Source: Daldinia sp. FL1419
Lineage: Eukaryota; Ascomycota; Sordariomycetes; Xylariales; Hypoxylaceae
Reading direction: 5' to 3'
Length of the DNA stretch: 29,517 bases
NCBI GenBank assembly: GCA_025201765.1
Contig: MU623599.1
Span: 1-29,517, forward strand
Under the pieces are notes generated by a model. The model was not told the origin of the DNA. It worked only from the letters and a program-made list of their open reading frames with translations, and searched no databases. Both the position numbers and the translations under genes were made by a program. The first letter of the stretch is position 1; the number at the start of each line of letters is the position of its first letter. Positions 1-7,730 of this stretch are shown piece after piece.

Positions 1-244
1 TTTAATATTTTTATAAAATAGATTTTAATATTTATTTTTTAATTTATTTTAATTTATTTTTATAAAATGAATTTTATATTTATATAGTAGATTTTGGTTT
101 TTATATTTTATTTATTTTATTTTATTTATTTATTTTATTTAATTATTTCAATTATTTTAATTATTTAAATAAAATTTAATTTTTTTTTTATAATTAATAT
201 AAATCTTTATAAATTAATTTTAATTTTAATATATATATTTTTGT
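1..244. other. AT-rich low-complexity DNA, no gene
   Basis: This stretch is almost pure A and T with short runs such as TTTATT repeated many times. I see no open frame, RNA gene or element boundary in it. It is most simply RIP-degraded repeat DNA. Confidence 0.7.
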
Positions 245-715
245 ATAATATATTGAAATTTGTTAATATTTTTTTTAAAAATTTAAAAATATTGGAAAAA
301 TCCCGGATAAATTATTTTATTTAATATTTTAATTAAAAAACTAAATTAAGAAATATGGGCCTTTATGGATTAATATTGGTTCTGATGTATGGATTTATAT
401 ATAATATCTTGAAATTTATTTCTGTTTTTTTAAAAAATAAAGAAAAAATCGGAAAAATCTTGGATAAGTTCATTTATTTAATATATTAATTAAAAACTTA
501 AATTAGAAAATATGGGCCTTTATGGATCAATATTGGTTCTGATGCATGCATTTATATATAATATATCCAAATTTATTAAACTTTTTTCAAAAAATCTAAA
601 TAAAATTGGAAAAATTTTGGATTAATTTTATAATTATAATATATATTAATAAAATTTAATTATAAAATATGAACCTTTACGGATTAATATTTGTTCTAAT
701 GTATGGAATTATAAT
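245..715. repeat. Tandem repeat, three units of 157 bp
   Basis: Three diverged units stand head to tail. The marker TATGGGCCTTTATGGAT occurs at 354 and again at 511, and as TATGAACCTTTACGGAT at 668, giving two exact steps of 157 bp. A second marker, ATAATAT followed by a variable TTGAAATTT, occurs at 245, 401 and 558. The third unit has G-to-A and T-to-C differences of the RIP type. The array has no coding content. It could be a small satellite or the internal repeat of a decayed transposon. Confidence 0.75.
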
Positions 716-796
716 AATTATTAATTTTAATTTGATTTTTATATAAATTTTATAATATTTATTCAAATTTAATATAAAATATATTATTATTTTAAT

Positions 797-809
797 TAAA
801 TTCTATTTA
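797..809. repeat. Left target-site duplication (13 bp)
   Basis: TAAATTCTATTTA occurs here and identically at 954-966, on either side of a GC-rich insert with an (AAAT)n tail. A perfect 13-bp direct repeat in this position marks a target-primed retrotransposition event. Confidence 0.85.
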
Positions 810-953
810 GGCAACGTAGCTTGTTCGGATAGGCGGCGGGTAGGTTTTCTCCGGAACACGGTTCCTACCCGGAACAAATACTAAGAGATGGACCGGATAC
901 CTGTAATATATTCTAGGTAAATCGGGGTAGTAATAAATAAATAAATAAATAAA
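810..953 (+). mobile_element. 144-bp retroposon: 5'-truncated LINE or SINE
   Basis: A GC-rich segment of about 120 bp sits in AT-rich DNA and ends in repeated AAAT units (about 932-953, running into the duplication). Perfect 13-bp duplications flank it, so the boundaries are firm. The 3' part contains ACCTGTAATAT and CGGGGTAGTA before the tail. The full-length LINE in this window has ACCTGTATATT and CCGGGTAGATAGTA near its own 3' end, so a shared or related 3' end is possible. GGTTCCTACCC (about 860) and TAGCTTGTTCGG (about 817) weakly resemble B and A boxes of a pol III promoter, which would make it a SINE. It shows little or no RIP, so the insertion is young or the family was low copy. A 5'-truncated LINE end is the simpler reading. 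Confidence 0.75.
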
Positions 954-966
954 TAAATTCTATTTA
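954..966. repeat. Right target-site duplication (13 bp)
   Basis: This is the second copy of TAAATTCTATTTA, immediately after the AAAT tail of the retroposon. It is identical to 797-809. Confidence 0.85.
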
Positions 967-1068
967 ATTTAAATATAATTTTTTTATATTTAATTTTAAT
1001 TTATTTTAATTTATTTTTTCAAATTTTATTTTTATCATTATTTTATTTAAATTATTTAATTTGTTGAA

Positions 1069-1244
1069 ATTTTTTTTTTTTAGTTTTTTTAGTTTTTTTA
1101 GTTAGTTTAGTTAGTGCCAAGATTAGTTTAATTAGTTTAATTAATGTCAAAATTAGTTTTAGTTTTTTTAGTTTTAGTTTTTAGCATTTTAGTTTAGTTA
1201 AATTGTGGGTTTTAGTTACTAAACTAACTAATTTTGCAACCCTG
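1069..1244 (-). repeat. ACTAAA-rich tract with hAT-like terminus
   Basis: On the minus strand this reads CAGGGTTGCAAAATTAG and then many variants of TTAGTTAG, AACTAAAA and ACTAATTAAACTAA, ending in about 12 A at 1069-1081. CAGGGTTGCAAA resembles the start of terminal inverted repeats in hAT transposons, and repeated short subterminal motifs are also usual for hAT ends. No matching CAGGG-type end is visible further left, so if it is a hAT element only one end remains. The alternative is that this tract is the 3' tail of the adjacent minus-strand LINE, finishing in the poly(A) run. Confidence 0.4.
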
Positions 1245-1372
1245 CCTACTATCTACCCGGGGCCGCCACCTCGTGTGAACAGTGGTTCAGTATACTAATA
1301 TACAGGTGATTTCAGGCTCTTAATGGCTGTCGCCATTGTCTTGCAGGCCGTGTACCTCGATCCCCCGAATGC

Positions 1373-4300
1373 TCAGCTTTGTCTATTGCTTCCGTGATCC
1401 CGAAATTGCCCAAGGATCTGGGTTTGTTCTATGAACTTGATAGCCTTGATGGCTAGCTTGCGCGTTCCCAAGACTGCCCTCAAGTCTCCCCTCTCCGGAT
1501 GTTGGCCTAGTTCCTGGTTCCGAAGATCCTTAAACCTCCTGCATTGCAGGAGCACATGGGCCACGGTCTGTCGTCCCTCTCCGCAGTGGCATCCCGGATC
1601 CTGGATCTCCGGGACATTCCTATTGAAGAGGAAGTCTTTCAGGCCGATCTTTTCCGTGCGTAACTGGACTAGGATGGCACTTTGTCTCTTACTGAGGCCT
1701 TCATGTAATTGGAGGACCTTGTATGTCGGTTCAGGAGTATGTCTGAATGTTGCTCGGCCTTTTGTCTCGGCTTGCCAGTGAGATCTCCAGAGTTTTTTGG
1801 CTTTTGCTCTGGTCCATGTTTTCAGTGTTGCCTTGAGTGTGTATAGTTCTGTTGGCGGATCTGCTCTCTGGCCGTTTGTGCCATCGCTCCTCCATCCGGT
1901 GGCTTCCTTGGCGGCGATGTCGGCTTGTTCGTTTCCTGGAATGTCCTTATGGGCTGGGATCCATCGAATCTCGGTGGGTAGGCCGTCTTCGCGAAGGTCC
2001 TGAGTTCGTTGTGCAATCTCTTTGAGGAGGTAGGCACCTGGTTTGCCTTTTGGTTTGGCCGACGTGCGGATCGCAGCTTGGTTGTCCGTATACATCATAA
2101 TCTTTTCCCGTGTGTTTCCTTGTGCCCTGTCTTCCTGGGCGATCTGGAGTGCCAGAATGATTCCTTGGAGTTCGGCCGTGTATACTGTTGAGACGGATGT
2201 CTTACCCATATATGTCTTCTTAACTTGTCGTATCATGGGGCACACGGCGGCTGCGCCGACGTGTCCATCTATATCGCTGCCATCCGTGTATATCCGTATG
2301 TAGTTCCTTGCGCTTTCTAGGCCTCTCTGGTGCTCCTTTTCTGCGATTTTCTTGTCTTTCGCGATATATATCACCGGTCCTTTCCACCATGGTGGTGTGA
2401 CGAACGGTGGGATCACTTCTTGGTTTGTTAGGTCTTCTTTTACTAGCCGTAGTTCTTGATAAATCGTCCGGAGGGGGCTCCTGTATGCCTTTCTGCTGGC
2501 GGACGGGTCTTCGACCTGGTCTTTATACCCTTCGATTTCTGGGATGCCTCTTGTTGATAGGATTCTGCCCATGGTTTCTGCGTTCTGCTTCCAGATTTGT
2601 TCTGTTATGGGTAACAGACACGTCTCCACGTCAAGGGCTGGCCTTGACGTAGCCCTGAATGCTCCAGTTATGGCTCGCGCTGCCGTTGCTTGGATTCTTT
2701 TGAGCGTCTCCAAAGTTTTTTGGGTGTACGCTTTCCCGTGTGATCCCGCGTTGGACCATACCGAGCATGCATACATCATCTGTGGGATGGCGACTCCTCG
2801 GTAGATAGTTCTCATCCCGTGGAGGTCGACGCCCCACGTCGAGCTGCCCAGGGCGCTTATGGCTGCGATGGTTTTGGTCGTCTTTCGTTGTATCTCCTCG
2901 ATATGGGGTTTCCATCGGAGGGCTATGTCCATTGTGACGCCTAGGTATTTACATATGGGTTTAGGGATTATCTCTCCCCATGGCGATTGCAGTGGTCGTG
3001 ACGTGTCTATCCGCTTTCTTGCTCTTGTAAAATGTGTGAGTTGAAACTTTTCGGGTGCGAAGACCGAGGCGTGTGCCTTTGCCCAGACTTGCGTCTTTTC
3101 GAGTGTCGTCGCCAGTCGGTTGCATGTTTCCTCTGTTGTGTCTCCTACTGCTAATATCGCTACATCGTCTATGTATCCAGTGGATGATGTTGTATCTCCG
3201 TTGTTGCTTATGTCGATGAGATCGGCATTATAGAAGAGGTATAGTATGGGTGATAGCGGAGAGCCTTGCGGAATGCCTGTTGAGACTTGGTATTGAGGCG
3301 ATTTGAAACTGTCCAGCAGGATGCTTGTGTGTCTACCTTTAAGGAAGCTCTCCGTCCATCGGACTACCTTCTCATCGATCCTCCGTTTTCGTAGGTTGTG
3401 GAGTAGCCGTTTGTGTGAAACATTGTCGAATGCACCCGAGACGTCGAGGAGGAGCAGACTGGCTACCTTCCCTTTCCCTGTGTTCCATGCCTGGTATATC
3501 TTTTCAATTATGATATGCAGTGCATGTTCTGTGGAGCGGAGTTTCCTCCCTCCAATCTGCGTTCTTGGCAGGAGTTGGTAAGTCTCGGCGAGGTAGCTTA
3601 GCCGTTGGGCGATGATTGCGTCCATAACCTTCCCTATGGTGTTTAGCAATGCAATTGGCCGGTATGCCTTGGGTACCGTGTAGTCCCCTTTGCCGGGTTT
3701 CCGGAGTGCGACTGTATTAGATTTCCGGAAGTGCTCTGGACAGTGTCCTAGTGAGAGGCTGTGGTTAAATATTCTTGTGAGGTGAATTTTGATACACGGG
3801 ATCGCCTCTCTGAGGATTATGTTTGGTATTCCGTCTGGGCCTGGTGCCTTCATGGGAGAAGCCTGTCGTATCGCATCTTCTACCTCCTCGGACGTGATCG
3901 GTGGTATTGGGATCTGATTGATATATTCGGGGTTTTCCATGTCCGTTAAGTTCGCTTCAGGTGGCGTTGGGAAGAATGTTTCCTTGAGCATTTGTGCCTT
4001 TTCTTCGGGGGTGGTAGCTGTCTGATTCGTGTTGGGGTGTCTGAGTTCCGGGGTGATACTTGGCGCTGGTTTGTCCTTGTTCCTTGACCATTTGGCCAAT
4101 CTCCATAGGGACTCCGGGGACTGGGATGCCTGTTCCACTCTCTCCCTGTGATGGTCCCGGAGAGCCTTGTTGATGATTCTTGTTTTGCGGTTTCTTGCTT
4201 CTCTGTAGGCTTCCCAGGTTTCCTCGGTGGCGCAGCGTGAGTAATGTCGCCGAAGTCTTTTCGTCTCGGTGAGTGCTTCTCTGCATTTTTGGTTCCATCC

Positions 4301-5233
4301 TGCTTTGGATTTGTCGCATGGTGCCTTTTTGGGTACTGCCTCGTCTGTCGCGTTCCAGATAGCCTCGACCACTTCTTGTATGTAGTTATCAAGCGCTGTT
4401 TTTGTTCTTAGTCTTCGGAGTGGTGGTAATTTCTGCTGAAGGGTAGTTTGGAATCTCTTCTTATCGATTGCCTTCCAGTTCCTCCGTGGTTCTCTTGTGA
4501 CTTGTGTCACCCTAAGATCCAGTACGGTTGTAATCGGGAGATGGTCTGAGTCATGGTCAACGGCTCGGTCTACTTCGCATCGTATAACCCTTTCTGCCAG
4601 ACTAGCCGTCGATAGACATAAGTCAATCGTTGATCGGCCTTCTCCTTCTTCGTATGTGATCGTGCCTGGTTCCATTGTGTTTGTGAAGCCATGCTCTGCC
4701 ATTAACTCAATGAGCTCCTCGGCTTCCGGGTCTGTTTTTTGGACGTGGTTTCCTCCCCATAGCTCATGGTGTAGGTTAAAATCGCCCACTATGACTTGTT
4801 CCTCTTGTTCGTATTCTCTTACAATGCTTTTGAGTTTAGGGAGGGTACTCCGTCTGTTCTCTGTTGATTGGCAGGGGTTGTATACGTTGTGGATGACGAT
4901 CCTCTTGTGATTCTCTCCGTCTCCTAGCTCGGCTATCCACGTACAGATGTCGCTGGAGTGTTCCTTAAATTGCCATTTCGTGTGCTCGATTCTCTTATTA
5001 ATGAACATGCATACTCTTGCTGGTCTGCCGCTATTGTCCTTTGGGTAGCAGAGATGGAATATATTTTTGGCTGGGTGATGTGTGGTTTCCATGAACGGAT
5101 TCCTCCATGGTTCTTGGATGGCTAGGACGTCGTATTCTTGTACCTTCGGGTCGCGGAGCATCGTGGCCATCACGGTGTCTCTTGATTTCCTGACGTTGTA
5201 CTGCAGTATGCTGAGTGTGGGTCTCTCGTTCAT
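1373..5233 (-). CDS. LINE ORF2: endonuclease / reverse transcriptase / RNase H
   Basis: This 1286-residue polyprotein drives target-primed reverse transcription. Residues 1-240 are an exonuclease-endonuclease-phosphatase domain with N13 (QYNVRKS), E41 (IQEPW), D151 and N153 (GDFNLHH), D204 (TIDLCLS) and D230-H231 (DSDHLPI). The reverse transcriptase covers about 455-780: PGPDGIP (465), YRPIALLN (524), D597 in LLLLDVSGAFD, GIPQGSPLSP (653) and the catalytic YIDD (687-690). RNase H lies at about 978-1112, with D984 (IYTDGS), E1021 (TAELQG), D1050 (YTDNQ), H1095 and D1105 (AHKDIPGNEQAD). A C-terminal zinc motif CxC...HxxxxC spans 1215-1231. All expected catalytic residues are present and no stop interrupts the frame, so the protein may be functional. 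The first ATG is used because it overlaps the ORF1 stop as ATGA. Confidence 0.95.
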   Translation of the reverse strand: MNERPTLSILQYNVRKSRDTVMATMLRDPKVQEYDVLAIQEPWRNPFMETTHHPAKNIFHLCYPKDNSGRPARVCMFINKRIEHTKWQFKEHSSDICTWIAELGDGENHKRIVIHNVYNPCQSTENRRSTLPKLKSIVREYEQEEQVIVGDFNLHHELWGGNHVQKTDPEAEELIELMAEHGFTNTMEPGTITYEEGEGRSTIDLCLSTASLAERVIRCEVDRAVDHDSDHLPITTVLDLRVTQVTREPRRNWKAIDKKRFQTTLQQKLPPLRRLRTKTALDNYIQEVVEAIWNATDEAVPKKAPCDKSKAGWNQKCREALTETKRLRRHYSRCATEETWEAYREARNRKTRIINKALRDHHRERVEQASQSPESLWRLAKWSRNKDKPAPSITPELRHPNTNQTATTPEEKAQMLKETFFPTPPEANLTDMENPEYINQIPIPPITSEEVEDAIRQASPMKAPGPDGIPNIILREAIPCIKIHLTRIFNHSLSLGHCPEHFRKSNTVALRKPGKGDYTVPKAYRPIALLNTIGKVMDAIIAQRLSYLAETYQLLPRTQIGGRKLRSTEHALHIIIEKIYQAWNTGKGKVASLLLLDVSGAFDNVSHKRLLHNLRKRRIDEKVVRWTESFLKGRHTSILLDSFKSPQYQVSTGIPQGSPLSPILYLFYNADLIDISNNGDTTSSTGYIDDVAILAVGDTTEETCNRLATTLEKTQVWAKAHASVFAPEKFQLTHFTRARKRIDTSRPLQSPWGEIIPKPICKYLGVTMDIALRWKPHIEEIQRKTTKTIAAISALGSSTWGVDLHGMRTIYRGVAIPQMMYACSVWSNAGSHGKAYTQKTLETLKRIQATAARAITGAFRATSRPALDVETCLLPITEQIWKQNAETMGRILSTRGIPEIEGYKDQVEDPSASRKAYRSPLRTIYQELRLVKEDLTNQEVIPPFVTPPWWKGPVIYIAKDKKIAEKEHQRGLESARNYIRIYTDGSDIDGHVGAAAVCPMIRQVKKTYMGKTSVSTVYTAELQGIILALQIAQEDRAQGNTREKIMMYTDNQAAIRTSAKPKGKPGAYLLKEIAQRTQDLREDGLPTEIRWIPAHKDIPGNEQADIAAKEATGWRSDGTNGQRADPPTELYTLKATLKTWTRAKAKKLWRSHWQAETKGRATFRHTPEPTYKVLQLHEGLSKRQSAILVQLRTEKIGLKDFLFNRNVPEIQDPGCHCGEGRQTVAHVLLQCRRFKDLRNQELGQHPERGDLRAVLGTRKLAIKAIKFIEQTQILGQFRDHGSNRQS
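5230..5233 (-). promoter_or_regulatory. ATGA stop-start overlap between ORF1 and ORF2
   Basis: The plus-strand bases TCAT read ATGA on the coding strand: the ORF2 start ATG overlaps the ORF1 stop TGA by two bases, in different frames. Overlaps of this kind serve termination-reinitiation in some LINEs, where ribosomes finishing ORF1 restart on ORF2. The overlap is seen directly; its use here is inferred. Confidence 0.7.
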
Positions 5234-6354
5234 TCGTCTCCGTCGAGGGATAGGTCCATGTGTTGACTATTCCTTAGTATCAGTTGTGAGTTGTTATCGA
5301 TAGACTCCAGTACCCGTCGACTGGGCACTCTTGGCCGCATTGACCGTTGGCTTGAGTTTGCATCGCCCTCATTCTCTTTGTTGTTGTCCGTACGGGTGCT
5401 CCCCGTGTTGGCCCTCTTGTTGGCCCTCTTTTCCGGGGACCTGCTCCTGCTTGTTCCGGGTGCCTGTGTTCGGTGCGCGGTCCTGGTAGTCGGTCTCGTC
5501 TCCCTGGGTCCTGGGTCCTGGTTTCCTCTGTGCGGAACGGGGTGGTAGATTGGGCGTGTGTTGTAAGCCGCCTTCACCTTGGCCAGTTCATCCTTCCTGG
5601 TTGGGCATTGCGGGCTCCATGCCGGATGTGCTCCTCGACATAGCGTGCATTTCCTAGGTGCTGATCCTTCGGTCTTGGTAGGGCAGTCTCGGGAGTTGTG
5701 CTCCTGTGCGCAAAAGCCACATGCTGTTGTTGCCTTGCATTGGGTTCCTATGTGGCCGTATTTTTGACAGTTAAAACATTGCTTCAAGCGGCAACTCCTC
5801 TCGTATCGCTCGCATTGGAAGACCTCTCCTTGCCATATAAGTCCCTCGTCTATAATTTTGTTCGCGTCCTCTGCATTGGTGAATTCAATGATGACGGAGG
5901 AAGCGAGTTTCGCTGTCTGTGTCCTTTTTAACCACCCGATGTGCTTAATTTCGGCATTAGGGATGAAGGGTTTGTTGTCCTGTAGGATCTCTGTTTTCAC
6001 GTTCTCGGGTTGACTCATATCCATCGTACGGGTACGGATTCCATGCGCCAACACGCCATACGTGGGGACCCGTACTGATGTTCCATTCCCCAATCTGAGT
6101 GCCCAATCATCAGCGAATTGCCTTAGCGCTTCTATGTCTTTTGCTGTGGCAGTTTTGATGCTGAGATCTCCGCTCTTGAGTTGGTTTGTTGAGGTGATCT
6201 TGGTCTTGTTAATGTGTTCATTACCGCTCTGTTCGATGGCACGGTCTACGTGGGCCTTTAGGTCACGAGAGTTCATAGCCCTTAGGCGCTCTATTGTGGT
6301 AGGATCTCTAATGTTTACGATGATTTCTCGCTGGGCTTGTGGGGGTCGGTGTTT
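5230..6354 (-). CDS. LINE ORF1, 3' part (zinc-knuckle nucleic-acid binding)
   Basis: The first ATG is at 6276, giving 348 residues, but the frame is open up to 6354 and the extra part (REIIVNIRDPTTIERLRA) reads as genuine ORF1 sequence, so the ATG is probably internal. Residues 30-150 form the conserved basic ORF1 core (for example SGDLSIKTA, VPTYGVLAHGIR, IIDEGLIWQG). Three zinc knuckles follow: C167-C170-H175-C180 (CX2CX4HX4C), C186-C189-H193-C198 (CX2CX3HX4C) and C210-C213-H217-C224 (CX2CX3HX6C). The tail from about 240 is basic, proline- and arginine-rich and looks disordered. The protein should coat the LINE RNA. It continues the upstream coiled-coil frame after a one-base shift somewhere in 6308-6354 and ends in the ATGA overlap with ORF2. 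Confidence 0.85.
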   Translation of the reverse strand, partial: KHRPPQAQREIIVNIRDPTTIERLRAMNSRDLKAHVDRAIEQSGNEHINKTKITSTNQLKSGDLSIKTATAKDIEALRQFADDWALRLGNGTSVRVPTYGVLAHGIRTRTMDMSQPENVKTEILQDNKPFIPNAEIKHIGWLKRTQTAKLASSVIIEFTNAEDANKIIDEGLIWQGEVFQCERYERSCRLKQCFNCQKYGHIGTQCKATTACGFCAQEHNSRDCPTKTEGSAPRKCTLCRGAHPAWSPQCPTRKDELAKVKAAYNTRPIYHPVPHRGNQDPGPRETRPTTRTAHRTQAPGTSRSRSPEKRANKRANTGSTRTDNNKENEGDANSSQRSMRPRVPSRRVLESIDNNSQLILRNSQHMDLSLDGDE

Positions 6355-6865
6355 TCAAGTTCTGTGTATTATGTATGCTCGCTGCTAATGTTCCTTTAGC
6401 CGCCATGGCGGCGTATGTAGGTGTGGTTGTTGTACGCCCCTGGGCCTCTGTGCTTTTCATTTCTCTGACCATTGCCATAACTGTTCTTCCTATTTCGGTT
6501 GCTTCTCGAGTAGCGGTCTTGTTCTTCTGTATTTCCGTGAGGGATTGCTGCATTATCGTCTTAGTGCTCCTCATTTCCTCTTTGATCTCGGCGAGGGACT
6601 GCTTGGTCTGTTCTGCATCTGCCTTTGCTTTGGTTTGGGCTGTTTGGAGGGTGGCTTGGATGGAGCTGATTTCTGGTATGTTCTGTAGCTTGATTAAGAG
6701 GGATAGGGTTCCCAAGATCATCGTTTTGGCGAGTTCCTGTGGAACGGGTTGGTCGTTCGAGCGTTCGATGCAGAGTAGTGCCTCCTTGAGATATTTGTTG
6801 AGACGGGCGGCGTGCTTTCGATGTTCGGTTGGCCAGGCCATCTCTTGGGGCCACGTGGTCGCCAT
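6308..6865 (-). CDS. LINE ORF1, 5' part (coiled coil), frameshifted
   Basis: This is the 185-residue amino-terminal part of ORF1. Residues 70-140 are rich in A, K, E and Q with heptad-like spacing (for example QTAQTKAKADAEQTKQ and SLAEIKEEMRSTK), a likely coiled coil for ORF1 oligomers. The linker GRTTTTPTYAAMAAKG is of the type seen in fungal Tad1-like ORF1 proteins before the conserved core. The frame then runs into HRKH and a stop at 6308, while the true continuation lies one base out of register. The break must lie within 6308-6354, which contains a run of five C on the coding strand (6341-6345). Either this copy has a one-base indel, or the element shifts frame during translation. The ATG at 6865 is the first in this frame that gives a plausible start. 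Confidence 0.75.
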   Translation of the reverse strand: MATTWPQEMAWPTEHRKHAARLNKYLKEALLCIERSNDQPVPQELAKTMILGTLSLLIKLQNIPEISSIQATLQTAQTKAKADAEQTKQSLAEIKEEMRSTKTIMQQSLTEIQKNKTATREATEIGRTVMAMVREMKSTEAQGRTTTTPTYAAMAAKGTLAASIHNTQNLKTPTPTSPARNHRKH

Positions 6866-7060
6866 CGCGTCTTGGTCGCACTGGGCGATGCGCCAGACTC
6901 TAGGCTAATCAATTGACCCTACGAGAAGGCTGCTTTGCGCTTGCGTGTGTGGTTATTTCGAAAGTTTCGTACTCGCTGTCTGAAAAGTTTTTTTTTGAGT
7001 CTTGTACTGCGATGGAAAGATGAAGGTTTCAACCTATGCGATTATGTGATAGCACTAATA
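6866..7060 (-). other. LINE 5' leader
   Basis: This GC-richer leader lies upstream of ORF1 on the minus strand. It would hold the internal promoter expected of a LINE, but no specific promoter motif can be named. The boundary with AT-rich flank is about 7050-7070; ATTAGT at 7056-7061 (minus strand) is also found in the 3' flank but is too short to call a duplication. Confidence 0.5.
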
Positions 7061-7244
7061 TAATTTTTATTTAAAATAAGGTTTAAAGTTTTTAATTAAT
7101 TAAAGAATTTAATTTACACAAATTTAAGTAATTGTATTTATGGGTATGAAATAAAGGTTGTATTAAATATAAAGTATTCGTATTTTAGTTTGTTATATAA
7201 AGTGGTTTGTTATATAAGGATGGATGTTAAACAATTTTTTTTAA

Positions 7245-7558
7245 ATTCTACCCTGGTAATTCCATCTAATTAAACAAGTCTTTTAGCTCCTATTTCTGCA
7301 TTAGCCAAGTGATTATCTCCTTTTATTATATAATCTCCAATAATGTTTCCTATTCCTGATTCCCATAACCCAGGAATATTATTATTACTTTTCTTAATTT
7401 TAATCTAATAAGTTCTTAATTGGATAAAATCTTTAAAAATCCTTCTAATAGGTATAAAATATGTTTTAGCCTTTTTAATTAATAATATATTATACTTACT
7501 GGTTATATACCATTTACTACCTCATCTACTGGTATTAATCATATAAAATCATCTATAT
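7245..7558 (-). pseudogene. Fossil reading frame, 3' half, split by Copia
   Basis: I do not recognise this protein. The minus strand holds about 105 codons with few stops for such AT-rich DNA. Two clean blocks of about 38 and 44 codons are separated by one TAG; they include SKYNILLIKKAKTYF, IPGLWESGIGN and HLANAEIGAKRLV. The in-frame stops are TAA, TAG and TGA, as RIP makes from CAA, CAG and TGG. Removing the Copia element and one copy of its CTTTC duplication joins this frame without a shift to the frame at 12997-13133. The original was probably an older repeated element, because RIP acts on repeats, but a decayed host gene cannot be excluded. Confidence 0.45.
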
Positions 7559-7563
7559 CTTTC
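7559..7563. repeat. Copia target-site duplication, left
   Basis: CTTTC directly precedes the left LTR and is repeated exactly at 12992-12996 directly after the right LTR. Five bp is the usual duplication length for Ty1/copia integrases. Confidence 0.85.
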
Positions 7564-7715
7564 TGTCACACAATACACAGGGAAAAATTATGATTGTAGA
7601 ATTTAAGTTATTGTTATTATTGTTAGAATTCTAGAATAAAGCGGTGAGGCTTTTTATGGAATTGTTGTAAGGGAGAGAATTTTTCCACGCTATTTTTAGG
7701 CTTATTAATCTAATA
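7564..7715 (-). repeat. Copia 3' LTR
   Basis: This 152-bp repeat aligns without gaps to 12840-12991. The two differ at 19 positions, all transitions; 13 are in CpA/TpG context. On the plus strand it runs from TGTCACACAA to AATCTAATA. It keeps more C and G than the other LTR at most of the differing sites. Confidence 0.93.
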
Positions 7716-7730
7716 CATCCCCCCAGATGA
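7716..7730 (-). other. Copia polypurine tract
   Basis: The minus strand reads TCATCTGGGGGGATG immediately before the 3' LTR. A G-rich purine run here is where plus-strand DNA synthesis is primed. It fixes the orientation of the element as minus. Confidence 0.7.

Larger units (their letters stand above)
1245..7060 (-). mobile_element. Tad1-like non-LTR retrotransposon (LINE)
   Basis: This is a nearly complete fungal LINE on the minus strand: 5' leader (about 7060-6866), ORF1 (coiled coil plus zinc knuckles), ORF2 (endonuclease, reverse transcriptase, RNase H, C-terminal zinc motif), then a short 3' region. This order, with RNase H inside ORF2, is that of the Tad1 and I groups. Base composition is near 50% GC, in sharp contrast to the flanks. 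Both ends are placed by the composition change and are uncertain by tens of bases. No target-site duplication could be found. The only obvious lesion is one frameshift in ORF1. The copy therefore looks recent and has escaped RIP. Confidence 0.9.

Noticed and set aside
810..930. tRNA or other pol III gene
   Set aside because: No cloverleaf can be drawn and the box-like motifs are weak; the segment is better explained as a retroposon with target duplications.
3946..4392. Minus-strand frames of 120 and 148 codons in other registers of ORF2
   Set aside because: They overlap the linker between endonuclease and reverse transcriptase in the wrong frame and resemble no protein family.
1431..5303. 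Many plus-strand open frames of 60-140 codons opposite ORF2
   Set aside because: They are antisense shadows of the long minus-strand ORF2, whose domains and catalytic residues are unmistakable.
6339..6912. A plus-strand frame of 189 codons and extra minus-strand frames over ORF1
   Set aside because: The minus-strand coiled-coil frame connects to the ORF1 core by a single shift and has an ORF1-type linker; the others are shadows.
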